NCBI GenBank assembly: GCA_030668505.1
Contig: DAOUTV010000083.1
Location: 1 to 7,041 of the forward strand
Origin: Desulfobacterales bacterium
Lineage (GTDB): Bacteria; Desulfobacterota; Desulfobacteria; Desulfobacterales; C00003060
Direction of reading: 5' to 3'
DNA: 7,041 nt
The notes beneath the pieces were generated by a model, which worked only from the letters and a program-made list of their open reading frames with translations, did not search any database and was not told the origin of the DNA. Within the stretch, counting starts at the first letter, position 1. Each line of letters begins with the position of its first letter. The position numbers were made by a program, and so were the translations under genes. Shown piece after piece: positions 1 through 6,462 of the stretch.

Positions 1-56
1 ACAGTCGATCCCCCGAGGATCACAAATTCCATCCATTGTGGCCACGGAAATTCCAT
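1..56 (-). CDS. 5' end of an unidentified gene, divergent from the NhaR-like regulator
   Basis: Only the first 18 codons are inside the window; the gene continues past the left edge. Reading leftward from the ATG at 56-54 gives MEFPWPQWMEFVILGGST, open to the edge. The start is supported by a near-perfect ribosome binding site, GGAGGTGA (minus strand of 62-69), 5 nt ahead of the ATG. The short peptide is rich in aromatic and hydrophobic residues, as at the start of a membrane protein, but is too short to assign a family. LysR-type regulators commonly control the gene transcribed away from them, and NhaR homologues are associated with cation antiporters, so a membrane transporter is a reasonable but unproven guess. 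Confidence 0.7.
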   Translation of the reverse strand, partial: MEFPWPQWMEFVILGGST

Positions 57-61
57 ATTGG

Positions 62-69
62 TCACCTCC
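62..69 (-). promoter_or_regulatory. Strong ribosome binding site of the left-edge gene
   Basis: The minus strand reads GGAGGTGA here, an almost full anti-16S match, with 5 nt (CCAAT) before the ATG at 56-54. It is the main evidence that a gene starts here and runs off the window. Confidence 0.7.
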
Positions 70-217
70 CTCCATTTACTCCGGTTAGTGAAGTCAAAAC
101 CCGGTATGGGCCGTTAATGACCTGGGCGCTCAAGATTTCGAGCCAGATCAACCTGTTGAGTGCTAATATCGTTTTTAGGGGAATGCTCTTTTTGTATTTG
201 CAGTAAATTTGTATATA

Positions 218-282
218 AATAATCGAAAAAACCAGTTTCGTCTATTAGAAAATAATGATATATATATTCGTAATAATCGAAA
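218..282. promoter_or_regulatory. Direct repeat AATAATCGAAA, candidate regulator binding sites
   Basis: The 11-mer AATAATCGAAA occurs at 218-228 and again at 272-282, 54 bp apart, or close to five helical turns. Each copy belongs to a small inverted repeat with a 7-nt spacer: CGAAA 224-228 with TTTCG 236-240, and TTCG 267-270 with CGAA 278-281. The second copy ends just ahead of the ribosome binding site of the LysR gene. LysR proteins bind paired sites between divergent genes and often repress themselves, so these are the best operator candidates. The role is inferred from position and symmetry. Confidence 0.45.
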
Positions 283-296
283 TGAGGAAACCAGTC

Positions 297-1214
297 ATGG
301 AATGGCTAAATTATCATCATCTTTTTTATTTCTGGGCCGTTATGCATGAAGGAAGTCTGACGGCGGCCTGCAAACGGCTCCGTCTTGCTCCGTCAACTGT
401 CAGCGTCCAGGTGGGCCAGCTTGAGGAAGCGCTGGGAGGCAAACTCTTTCGTCGTATTGGGCGGGGCCTAGAGCCTACCGATCTGGGACTGATGGTTTTC
501 CGGTATGCGGATGAAATCTTTTCTCTCGGCCGCGAGATGATGGACACCATCCGCGGCCGTCCGGTTGTAGGTCGGCTGTCATTGAAGGTTGGCGTGGCGG
601 ATGTTCTTCCGAAGTTGATCGTCCGCAAAATTCTGGAGCCGGTATTCAATCTTTTGGAACCGGTGCACCTGGTGTGTTATGAAGGCAAGGAGGAAAAGCT
701 GCTTTCCGAGCTGGCGATTCACAAGCTCGATGTTGTTTTAACTGATTCGCCAGTACGAAGAGGTTTGAATATCAAGGCATACAATCATTTTCTTGGCGAG
801 TGCGGGGTCACATTCTTTGCAGTTAGAAAGATAGCGAACCAGTTTCGGCGCGGTTTCCCAAAATCACTTGACAAGGCACCGATGCTGCTGCCCCTGGAGA
901 TGACGGCGGTGAGGCAATCGCTGGAGAGTTGGTTTGAGTCTCTTAACATAAGACCGTTAATTGCCGGCGAATTCGAGGACAGTGCCCTGTTGAAAGAATT
1001 CGGCCAGCACGGTGACGGAATCTTTGCGGCCCCCATTGTTGTCGAAAAACAGGTTCAAAGAAGGTATAATGTTGATGTAGTGGGACGAACCGATGAAGTC
1101 CGTGAGCGCTTCTATGCCATTTCTTTTGAGCGCATTATTAGACATCCGGCGGTTACGGCGATTTCAGATTCCGCACGTCAAAGCCTTTTCGTTAACAACG
1201 GGGAGCCTCAATGA
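297..1214 (+). CDS. nhaR: NhaR-like LysR-family transcriptional regulator
   Basis: DNA-binding regulator of 305 residues, the usual LysR length. The N-terminal winged helix-turn-helix spans about residues 3-62, with the recognition region around LAPSTVSVQVGQLEEALG. A co-inducer-binding domain follows from about residue 92 to the end. It resembles E. coli NhaR as I remember it: NYHHLFYFWAV at the start, GKLFRRIGRGLEPTDLG after the helix-turn-helix, GECGV in the middle and RIIRHPAV near the end. The frame is open from an ATG at 255, but I chose 297 because GAGGA (284-288) lies 8 nt upstream and family members begin near this residue; the earlier start would add 14 residues with no counterpart. 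E. coli NhaR responds to Na+ and activates an antiporter gene. Here the likely target is the divergent left-edge gene, and the inducer is unknown. It converges on the barrel gene. Confidence 0.88.
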   Translation: MEWLNYHHLFYFWAVMHEGSLTAACKRLRLAPSTVSVQVGQLEEALGGKLFRRIGRGLEPTDLGLMVFRYADEIFSLGREMMDTIRGRPVVGRLSLKVGVADVLPKLIVRKILEPVFNLLEPVHLVCYEGKEEKLLSELAIHKLDVVLTDSPVRRGLNIKAYNHFLGECGVTFFAVRKIANQFRRGFPKSLDKAPMLLPLEMTAVRQSLESWFESLNIRPLIAGEFEDSALLKEFGQHGDGIFAAPIVVEKQVQRRYNVDVVGRTDEVRERFYAISFERIIRHPAVTAISDSARQSLFVNNGEPQ

Positions 1215-1228
1215 CAAGGAATCTTGTC
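1213..1228. other. Small inverted repeat between convergent genes
   Basis: GACAAG and CTTGTC form a perfect 6-bp stem around the loop GAAT, overlapping the TGA stop of the regulator. Its place in the 34-bp gap between two convergent genes suits a transcript end. There is no T-run on either side, so it is not a classical intrinsic terminator. Confidence 0.3.
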
Positions 1229-1248
1229 CTGGTATGAGTTTCAAAGGG

Positions 1249-3459
1249 CTAAAACATGTAAGTCATGTTCACGTTGTAAATGCAAGCATCTCCTGTACCA
1301 TCATAAAGATACGGTTCATCGTCCTCATATCGCAGGTAGGTGAACCCAAGACCAAGCGAAAAGTTGTCGTCAACTTGATAATTGGCTCCTACTGAAAGAT
1401 CGATCTGCTTAATATCCAAATCGGAATATTCATGTACGGTGGAAAGGTCGTAGTCGTAATGGGGTGGTTCAGGAAGCCCACTATAATTCCTCAGCTGGTC
1501 CATTTCAGCCTCAGAGTCCGTATAAGTACCGGTAAAGGAGAGATTCAACCTTTCATTGAGCAGGTAGTTTATTGCCAGAACAATAGTATGGGTTTCAGAC
1601 TCATACTCTGCATCCTCTTTATACGAGCCAGACTGGCCCCAAGTGATACCGCCGGCTCACCCGTCAAAAACTGGTATGGAGGCAAACGTCTCCGTCTCTG
1701 TCCAGTCGTAGATATAGGAAAAGTTAAAGCTTAATTTGGGTATAGGGGCATACCACAGGCTTAGAGAGGGGACATGTGATTCCTGCTCCCAGTCTGAATA
1801 ATTGGTCTCATCGTTTTCTTTCTCTGTGTAACGATAATTGGCGGTCAAAGAAAGGTTGTGCAGGACAGACCAGATAAGGTTTGCCGTTATCTCATTGACC
1901 TCCGTAGGCTGGTTGCTGAGATCGGCACTTCTCGCGTCCTGCCTTTCCCAGTATTGCGTGCCAGAAAAAGGACTTCCTGTGCCTGCAAATGTAACATCTT
2001 CGTAAGCCCCATTCACATTGTTAAAGGGATCGTCAATACCTTGCCACTTATAGCCGATCTTGGCCTTCACTTTTCGGTGAGGACGGGTGTTCAAGACTAC
2101 CCTAACAGTATCGGTTTCGGTTTCTGTTTCCCCGCCTTCATCTACCGCGTAGTCATCCCTATCGATCTTTTCCCACTCATAGCCCAATCTGAGAGATGTT
2201 CTTCTGAGCAGTTGGTAACGGGCATCAAGACCCAGTGTGGTCACATCCCGGGACATGGCCGATTCTCTGATGAAATCAGGATCAAAGCTGTTATATGCAG
2301 CTCCGGGATTGTTCCATAGGTTGCCAGCGTTAGGACCTGCGATGGATTGGGGTTCGTTGATATCGACGTAAACATCGTCATTATCTATGGTTAGATATCT
2401 GAATTTGCCGGTAAGGTTCAGGCCAGGGAAGAAGTTATTAGTGACCCTGGCGGTTATGGTATCTGAATCTGTCTCCAGGTGGTAGTCATTGTTTTCCACA
2501 TTCGAATAGACATAGGATGAAAACAACGTGGTATTTGCCGGGAGATTTACCCGTGCCTTAACGATGTGTGAGTCTTTTTCCGTACTGGGCACAAGATCGT
2601 AGGGATACGGTGTCACACCGTCACCATACGAGATGCGGTCATCAAAAATGTCGCCACTTGTTCCATTTGGATGCGTCGGGTCATCGTACACATTTTCAGG
2701 GGTGTCACCGCGTTCATCAAACTCCCGGTGGAAGTAGTTGTACGATACGGTCAGCCAGCTGTGCTTCTTCGTGATCCCTACCTTGAAATCTTCCGTTTCT
2801 TCATTCACTGCCCTTGCCCGGTTTGTGACATGACACGAGCCACAGTGGCTTATAGCTAAAGACTGCTTATGACCCTCTCTCATCTGCCTGCGGTAGTTAA
2901 AATTGAGCTGGGTTCCAGGAAGAAAAGGAAGATTCAGTACTGTATCGCTCTTTTCCTCGCTGCGTTTGATGATATAATCCTTGCCCACATCAAGGTCTTC
3001 ATGGCTTACCTTTGCCCCTCCAAGATGTTGTGGGTACTCATCTGCGGCCCCTCCAGCTGGCTTGTCTTCGAAACGTGCTGAGAGATTTTCTAACGGATCA
3101 TGGTCCAGCCAGTGCTGGAAACGATCATAGCTAAAATCCTGCTTAAGAATACGGCGATAATCGCCACTGAAGTGGTATTCATGGTCATTGTCCTGAAGAT
3201 AGCGGCCGGAAAAATCGAGATACAGGTCCTCTTTTTGCGCCGTTCCGGAGAAATGAAAATCCGGCCCGGTGGACTCGTGATCAAGGACTTCGTACTCTCC
3301 TATTTTTCCTGGATAATCGTTATAATCGGTTACATGATAGCCGACTCCAATCTTAACATCAAACTCGGCGTCTTCGTCGGCTTCCGCCCAAACAGGAAAA
3401 GTGAAAGCTCCCAGAAAAACAAGGACAGTCAGCAGAGCGAATATCTTTTTTGCCATCAT
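1249..3459 (-). CDS. Outer-membrane beta-barrel of the MtrB/PioB type, with a CXXCH motif and an in-frame TGA (probable selenoprotein)
   Basis: Probable porin partner of the upstream decaheme cytochrome, holding it in the outer membrane for electron transfer. The full frame is 736 codons, near the size of MtrB-type barrels. Residues 1-25 are a signal peptide (MMAKK, hydrophobic core, probable cleavage after VWA). The rest is alternating beta-strand sequence rich in Asp, Tyr, Thr and Asn, ending in YMF, with the terminal Phe needed for barrel assembly. Residues 206-210 (CGSCH) form a haem c motif inside the barrel. Codon 601 is TGA (1659-1657). The frame continues unbroken for 135 codons with coherent barrel sequence, and stopping at 601 would remove the last strands and terminal Phe. 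I favour selenocysteine; a nonsense mutation or sequence error is possible. AGGAGG precedes two adjacent ATGs (3459 and 3456), so the start is uncertain by one residue. The cytochrome gene ends 48 bp upstream with no terminator, so the two are probably cotranscribed. Confidence 0.85.
1625..1639 (-). promoter_or_regulatory. SECIS-like hairpin downstream of the in-frame TGA
   Basis: On the mRNA, GGGCCA and UGGCUC pair (six pairs, one G-U) around the loop GUC. The stem begins 18 nt after the UGA and the loop starts 24 nt after it. As I remember them, bacterial SECIS models ask for a short upper stem, a G among the first two loop bases and a loop about 16-37 nt after the UGA; this hairpin meets all three. 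An alternative longer fold pairs GAGCCGG, beginning inside the UGA, with CUGGCUC. It lacks the bulged U of the E. coli fdhF element, and a hairpin this small could arise by chance. Confidence 0.45.
1657..1659 (-). other. In-frame TGA, probable selenocysteine codon
   Basis: The codon order is Ser-Ile-Pro-Val-Phe-Asp-Gly, TGA, Ala-Gly-Gly-Ile-Thr-Trp-Gly. The residues on both sides look like one loop between two beta-strands. TGA is an ordinary stop at the ends of three other genes here (regulator, CNNM protein, small lipoprotein), so the organism has not reassigned TGA generally. That leaves local recoding as selenocysteine, a nonsense change (for example from CGA or GGA), or a base error. Confidence 0.55.
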
Positions 3460-3464
3460 AGTAA

Positions 3465-3470
3465 CCTCCT
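3465..3470 (-). promoter_or_regulatory. Ribosome binding site of the barrel gene
   Basis: The minus strand reads AGGAGG here, 5 nt before the ATG at 3459 and 8 nt before the ATG at 3456. The 8-nt spacing slightly favours the second ATG. Confidence 0.6.
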
Positions 3471-3507
3471 TTTTCTCATCTTCGTGTGTAAATCAATTAC
3501 AAGAGAA

Positions 3508-4473
3508 CTACCTGGTCAAAGCCCCTCCCTGACTGGGCACTGATTGGGAAGGTAGATCTGAACCGTGGACCTGGGAATGACATTGAGTACATTTCGTGGT
3601 ATAGGCCATCTTCCAACTCTGAAGCCCAGAGGTGATTTCTCTCTCATATATATCTGTCCGCGTACCAGTGTTGCCCGTTTTCCCGGCATGGAAATGGAAC
3701 TGGTGGCACTGTAAACAAAGGAAAGGCTCATTTTGTACAAGGAGGTTATTGGCCACGGTTCCGTGGGCATCGTGGCAGATAGCACAATTTTCTACCACCG
3801 GCTCATGTTCAAACACAAAAGGCCCTTGTTTGGCGGAATGACACTTGAAGCAAAGATCGTTTAATCTTTCTTCAGTTTTGAGGTTTGTCAAAAAGCTACC
3901 ATGAGCCTGATGACAGTCACTGCACACCATTTTACCCTCTTCAATGGGATGGTGCGAAGGATACAAGATCTTTGCCCGGATATCCTGGTGACAATTATTA
4001 CACAGCTTAGGCTCAGACTGAGCCAAAAGCCTTTTTGCCTGTGAGTGGGTCCGGTGGCAATCAATACACGAAACATCGTTCAGGGAATGCTCACTTCCTT
4101 GCCAATCCATAAGGCTCCCGGAGGTGTGACACCTTAGGCATACTGCCGAAGCTTCGCCCCTGGATATATCTTTAAAGCTTATGATACTTGCCGGATCTTC
4201 ATCTTCCGCATGGATACTTCCAGGGCCATGGCACGATTCGCATCCTTTACTTAAGCCCACCACTTCAAAATCGGCGATCCGGCCATGGATGGTTTTTTTG
4301 AACCCGACCATGTCGTCGTGACACTCCAGACAGGTGTTATTTCCTGTATAACCGGCTCCCGCAATGATTGGGATGACTGCAGTCTTTCTGACAAACCCTT
4401 CCCGGGCGCAGCCTCCGTAAAATAAGATGATGAACAGGCCCGCAAAAATTACTATCAGCACCTTTTCTTTCAT
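3508..4473 (-). CDS. Decaheme c-type cytochrome, DmsE/MtrA-like (GSU2203-type) lipoprotein
   Basis: Electron-carrying cytochrome of 321 residues with exactly ten CXXCH haem motifs, whose first Cys lies at about residues 48, 78, 112, 136, 158, 184, 208, 230, 253 and 295. Extra His residues between motifs can act as distal haem ligands. The count, length and the pattern CESCHGPG followed by His fit the DmsE/MtrA decaheme family. The N-terminus is a lipoprotein signal: MKEKV, a hydrophobic run, then FYGGC with Cys22 as the lipidated residue. It is probably membrane-anchored and inserted in, or docked to, the barrel encoded just downstream. The frame opens at 4524, but I chose the ATG at 4473 because AGGAGG (4482-4487) sits 8 nt ahead and the signal peptide begins there. 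The family usually serves extracellular electron transfer; the acceptor cannot be read from the sequence. No outer-surface cytochrome gene of the MtrC type follows in this window. Confidence 0.93.
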   Translation of the reverse strand: MKEKVLIVIFAGLFIILFYGGCAREGFVRKTAVIPIIAGAGYTGNNTCLECHDDMVGFKKTIHGRIADFEVVGLSKGCESCHGPGSIHAEDEDPASIISFKDISRGEASAVCLRCHTSGSLMDWQGSEHSLNDVSCIDCHRTHSQAKRLLAQSEPKLCNNCHQDIRAKILYPSHHPIEEGKMVCSDCHQAHGSFLTNLKTEERLNDLCFKCHSAKQGPFVFEHEPVVENCAICHDAHGTVANNLLVQNEPFLCLQCHQFHFHAGKTGNTGTRTDIYEREITSGLQSWKMAYTTKCTQCHSQVHGSDLPSQSVPSQGGALTR

Positions 4474-4481
4474 CACGCTAT

Positions 4482-4487
4482 CCTCCT
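4482..4487 (-). promoter_or_regulatory. Ribosome binding site deciding the cytochrome start
   Basis: The minus strand reads AGGAGG here, 8 nt ahead of the ATG at 4473. The longer frame from 4524 would have to be translated straight through this site and would spoil the lipoprotein signal peptide. Confidence 0.75.
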
Positions 4488-4657
4488 TTTTTTGCCAATC
4501 GTTGCCTTTTAATCCTGTGTACAATTTTCGGCATGCAGATCAACACGGCTTTGATCGCGTAGTTTGGGAGTTTTCGCCTTGGTGGCTGTTGTTGTTTTTG
4601 GGATGTACTGTGTCGGTTGTGTCAAGGCCGAGCTAGTAGTTTAAAAATCGCCACGCA

Positions 4658-4690
4658 CTCCAAAAAGAACGGCACATGTTCTTTTTGGAG
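4658..4690. repeat. Perfect 13-bp inverted repeat (operator or hairpin)
   Basis: CTCCAAAAAGAAC at 4658-4670 is exactly complementary to GTTCTTTTTGGAG at 4678-4690, with the 7-nt spacer GGCACAT. It lies about 185 bp ahead of the cytochrome start. It could be an operator, an mRNA leader hairpin, or a transcription stop that insulates the cytochrome operon. The stem is A/T-rich and is not followed by a clean T-run on either strand, so a classical terminator is not the best reading. Confidence 0.6.
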
Positions 4691-4799
4691 ATGGTTAGAA
4701 AAATTTTAGGGGTTTCTCCATTTGGATTGGGCCTGAAAAGAGTAAAATGAATGCAGAAAAAAATTCCCTTTTTTTATTGCAAAAATTCCCTGAAAAGTC

Positions 4800-4837
4800 A
4801 AGAATAAATATTAAATATAAGAATAAATATTAAATAT
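4800..4837. repeat. AT-rich 19-bp tandem duplication
   Basis: The 19-mer AAGAATAAATATTAAATAT occurs twice with no gap, at 4800-4818 and 4819-4837. The only C or G within the 38 bp is one G per unit. A period near two helical turns and AT-richness suit a bent or easily melted site, or paired binding of one protein, upstream of the divergent genes. The function is not known. Confidence 0.7.
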
Positions 4838-4927
4838 ACAGTATGCGAATACTATACAGCAAGGTCAACAAGTCCCGGTACGAAGCAAGGTCGTCCTTTC
4901 AGTTTTTCTTCTGCAGAGAATGCGGAT

Positions 4928-4951
4928 TTCGCCTTCGTAGCCTTCGGCGAA
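4928..4951. repeat. GCCTTCG-repeat hairpin
   Basis: TTCGCC (4928-4933) pairs with GGCGAA (4946-4951) across 12 nt. Inside, GCCTTCG occurs twice (4931-4937 and 4940-4946). Such CGAAGGC-type motifs occur as dispersed intergenic repeats in some genomes, as far as I recall. Copies elsewhere in this genome would be needed to call it a repeat family. Confidence 0.4.
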
Positions 4952-5133
4952 TTCAATGTTTTTCCCGAAATCACCCATCCGGCCTGTCGGTCCACCAGTA
5001 TCCGGCCCAAGAGATTGACAAACCGTGTGATATCCATTACTAATTTATGACAAAATCATCTGGTGGCCGATCATAAATTTTGGCAAGCGGATCGCCAATC
5101 AATTTTTCTAAGACGCCATAATCGATTACGGTA

Positions 5134-5139
5134 TATAAT
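5134..5139 (+). promoter_or_regulatory. Possible -10 element for the CNNM gene
   Basis: TATAAT, an exact -10 match, lies 97 nt ahead of the CNNM start on the same strand. I see no convincing -35 hexamer at 16-18 bp from it and no extended -10, so it may be chance in AT-rich DNA. Confidence 0.25.
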
Positions 5140-5235
5140 CTATGACTCTCATGCTGCGTTCCAGTTCTTGGCCTGGGAACATATGTTTAGACGACGAAAC
5201 GTCTCGAACAGAAAGGTCAAGCTTTTAATCAAGAA

Positions 5236-6300
5236 ATGTCATTGCTAATATTCTATCTCCTTATCGCCCTATTCTTTTCATTCTTATGTTCACTCCTGGA
5301 ATCCATGCTACTCTCCGTCAGCCACTCTTATGCGGTAGTCCTAGAAAAGAAATCTCCCAGAACAGGACGCAGGCTTGATCGGTTGAAACGAGATATTGAT
5401 AGACCCCTTGCTGCAATTCTCAGCCTGAATACCATTGCGCACACGGTAGGTGCAGTCGGAGTGGGTGCCGAGGCAGCAAAGTTGTTTGGCAGTGCGTCCG
5501 TCGGTGTCGCTTCAGCAATATTGACACTGCTCATTCTGGTTTTCTCTGAGATTATCCCAAAAACCCTGGGCGCACTGTACTGCCGAGAGCTCGCTCCGGT
5601 TGGAACCTTCATGATCCATTGGCTTACCTGGGGACTTTATCCCTTGGTTCTACTTTCTCAAAAAATAACCCAATTGTTAGTTGGCCGAAGCAATTCTGCT
5701 ATTGTTAGTCGGGAGGAGTTCCGCGCCATGGCAGATCTGGGAGTTGAAGAAGGCGCAGTCCTGGAATCCGAGTCGCGAATTCTCCAAAATGTGATGCGGT
5801 TTAGTTCACTCAGAGCTAGGGATATCATGACTCCGCGTTCGGTTCTATTTGCCCTTCCGGAAGACATGTCCATTGGAGAAATTCTCGCAAATAGAGTCGA
5901 ATTACGATTTTCCCGGATCCCAATCCATCCGCGCGAGGGAGAAGGTATCGGCTATTACATTCTCAAAGATGAGGTTCTTTTAGCTGCTGCGCACGATGAG
6001 AAAGAAAAGAGATTGGCCCAATTAGGAAGGAAAATTCTGGTTGTCCCCGAAACAGTTTCCTTGCCCCGCTTATTTGAGAAGTTCCTACATCGGAGGGAAC
6101 TCATTGCTCTGATAGTGGATGAACATGGCGGTGTTTCTGGCATCGTTACTATGGAAGATATTTTAGAAACCATCGTCGGCATTGAAATTGTTGACGAAAA
6201 AGACGAAACAGTAGATTTGCAGCGTCTGGCCCGACAGCGATGGGAAAAACGTGCCAGAGCGCTGGGGCTAATTCCAGATTCAAAGGATGCATCGTCCTGA
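5236..6300 (+). CDS. CNNM (DUF21) and CBS-pair membrane protein, CorC/HlyC-like, short form
   Basis: Inner-membrane protein of 354 residues. Residues 1 to about 150 form the CNNM/DUF21 transmembrane domain: a first helix leading to SLLESMLLSVSHSY, a central segment LSLNTIAHTVGAVGVG (62-77), and the hallmark SEIIPK (104-109) followed by more hydrophobic stretches. After an amphipathic linker comes a cytoplasmic CBS pair, opening with RDIMTPR (195-201) and closing with VDEHGGVSGIVTMEDILETIVG (294-315, the first 20 residues given being the core). CNNM/CorC proteins are linked to Mg2+ or Co2+ transport, with nucleotide binding by the CBS pair. The C-terminal CorC_HlyC domain of the usual 420-450 residue members is absent: about 40 charged residues follow the second CBS motif. 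The ATG at 5236 has only a weak, distant AGAAAGG ahead, but the first helix begins right after it. No neighbour appears to share its operon. Confidence 0.88.
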   Translation: MSLLIFYLLIALFFSFLCSLLESMLLSVSHSYAVVLEKKSPRTGRRLDRLKRDIDRPLAAILSLNTIAHTVGAVGVGAEAAKLFGSASVGVASAILTLLILVFSEIIPKTLGALYCRELAPVGTFMIHWLTWGLYPLVLLSQKITQLLVGRSNSAIVSREEFRAMADLGVEEGAVLESESRILQNVMRFSSLRARDIMTPRSVLFALPEDMSIGEILANRVELRFSRIPIHPREGEGIGYYILKDEVLLAAAHDEKEKRLAQLGRKILVVPETVSLPRLFEKFLHRRELIALIVDEHGGVSGIVTMEDILETIVGIEIVDEKDETVDLQRLARQRWEKRARALGLIPDSKDASS

Positions 6301-6445
6301 CATCAGGTTACACGCCCGCTGGCTCTTCAAGATTTCGCCCACCCTATGGTTTGTACAGAATTTGCACTATAATGTAGGGGTCTCTATCTTGTATTGCAAA
6401 ATCAGTAGTCCATTAAATTTTGTCTTCAGTGAATCAAGAACTTAG

Positions 6446-6458
6446 CGCCCTTCGGGCG
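6446..6458. repeat. GC-rich hairpin CGCCC-TTC-GGGCG
   Basis: A perfect 5-bp GC stem with a 3-nt loop lies 146 nt after the CNNM stop and 4 nt before the long hairpin at 6463. No T-run follows, so terminator function is doubtful. It may be part of the same repeat unit as the next feature. Confidence 0.4.
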
Positions 6459-6462
6459 GACA

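Larger units (their letters stand above)
4474..5235. other. Long gene-poor region upstream of both the cytochrome and CNNM genes
   Basis: About 760 bp with no gene I can support. It separates two divergent units and must hold promoters for both. Visible structure includes a perfect 13-bp palindrome (4658-4690), a 19-bp tandem duplication in very AT-rich DNA (4800-4837), a 7-bp direct repeat TATACAG (4835-4841 and 4853-4859) and a GCCTTCG repeat hairpin (4928-4951). Overlapping 61- and 66-codon frames on opposite strands between 4843 and 5043 have no good ribosome binding site and no recognised product. They may be remnants or chance. Confidence 0.6.

Noticed and set aside
1657..1659. Frameshift as the cause of the split barrel gene
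   Set aside because: The sequence on both sides of the TGA is in the same frame (both codon sets start at positions divisible by three), and the intervening translation is coherent. Only a single stop codon needs explaining.
1858..2319. Plus-strand open frame of 153 codons
   Set aside because: It lies wholly opposite the barrel gene, has a Cys- and Arg-rich composition typical of antisense shadow frames, and lacks a ribosome binding site.
3100..3543. Plus-strand open frame of 147 codons
   Set aside because: It is antisense to the barrel start and runs across the ribosome binding site and the end of the cytochrome gene. Its hydrophobic look comes from the complement of barrel codons.
4667..4686. 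Sigma-54 promoter suggested by GGCAC at 4671-4675
   Set aside because: The -12 TTGC element is missing at the required spacing on either strand, and the GGCAC is simply the spacer of the palindrome.
4843..5043. Two overlapping small frames on opposite strands (66 and 61 codons)
   Set aside because: Neither has a good ribosome binding site or a recognisable domain, and the region contains a GCCTTCG repeat. They are kept only as possible remnants in the description of the intergenic region.
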